Shown: positions 25,540 through 25,863 of the stretch, in pieces
How the letters are laid out: every line of letters begins with the position of its first letter
Position numbering within the stretch: position 1 is the stretch's first letter
Source of the DNA: Chromera velia
Lineage: Eukaryota; Sar; Chromeraceae
DNA length: 25,863 nucleotides
Reading direction: 5' to 3'
Assembly: GCA_018398765.1 (NCBI GenBank)
Contig: JAHBMJ010001798.1
Coordinates: forward strand, 1 to 25,863
Translations under genes and position numbers: made by a program
The notes under the pieces: model-generated
What the model was told of the DNA's origin: nothing
Database searches by the model: none
What the model saw: only the letters and a program-made list of their open reading frames with translations

Positions 25540-25863
25540 CTGCAAGAATAACAGAGCAAGTCATGCGGCTCAATCGGCAAAGTCAAAAATGGAGTCGCCA
25601 GGAAGCGCAAATGACAAATCTGAACCAACGTCGGATTTCTGTGGAAAGGAGGGTCAACTGAAGAGAAGAAGAATCAATCGCGGAACAATCACTGGCGGGT
25701 GATTGAAACTTCTTTTCTTTCGCATCAAACGAACGAGTACAGCACCAGGCCGACCGTCAACCATTCACAGAATCCTACAAACTCTCTCTCTCTCTCTCCC
25801 TCTCTCTCTTTCTCTTTCTCTTTCTCTTTCTCTTTCTCTTTCTCTCTCTCTCTCTCTCTCTCT
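25540..25863. other. Window edge: probable intron of the coiled-coil gene ending in CT repeats
   Basis: The exon at 25539 begins with a TGCAG acceptor, so this stretch is intron on the minus strand. No earlier exon of the gene could be recognised. The last 83 bases are CT and CTTT repeats running off the window. Confidence 0.6.

Overview
The window is nuclear DNA of a protist with long, intron-rich genes and very abundant microsatellites. Introns are GT-AG and nearly all acceptors read TGCAG. GCATGC words are frequent, mean base composition is balanced, and both ends of the window run into CT repeats, so this is probably a whole short contig or scaffold. From style alone I infer an alveolate, most likely a chromerid alga such as Chromera velia, with a coccidian as the main alternative. 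No sequence search was possible, so the taxon is an inference.

Four genes were rebuilt by joining exons so that reading frame and intron phase agree at every junction. (1) Plus strand, 554-6751: the catalytic and C-terminal part of a patatin-like triacylglycerol lipase (SDP1/Tgl3-5 type), 9 exons; the 5' part lies upstream of the window. (2) Minus strand, 17712-10035: a complete 16-exon gene for a 766-residue protein with an N-myristoylation-type start (MGVSQS), a pair of EF-hands 36 residues apart, and a novel C-terminal region with two KE-rich linkers. I recognise no family beyond the EF-hands. (3) Plus strand, 18306-21142: a 3-exon gene for a 300-residue basic protein of unknown function, with a 1.1 kb hexamer minisatellite in its first intron. 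(4) Minus strand, 25539-22252: the last two exons of a large coiled-coil, low-complexity protein with an acidic tail; its 5' end lies outside the window.

The layout is lipase (+) converging on the EF-hand gene (-), which diverges from gene 3 (+), which in turn converges on the coiled-coil gene (-). The 593 bp divergent gap (17713-18305) should hold two promoters. Both convergent gaps contain an AT-rich island (about 9070-9940 and 21355-22250) that stands out from everything else. No operon logic applies, and no shared pathway between the four genes is visible.

The most unusual signals are these: a relaxed +3 position in splice donors with a firm +5 G; donors that sit at the head of GTCN tetranucleotide repeats; a foldback element flanked by direct repeats in an intron (11561-11691); the undescribed EF-hand protein; and the hexamer minisatellite that creates large false ORFs. 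I see no tRNA, rRNA, CRISPR array or recognisable transposon gene.
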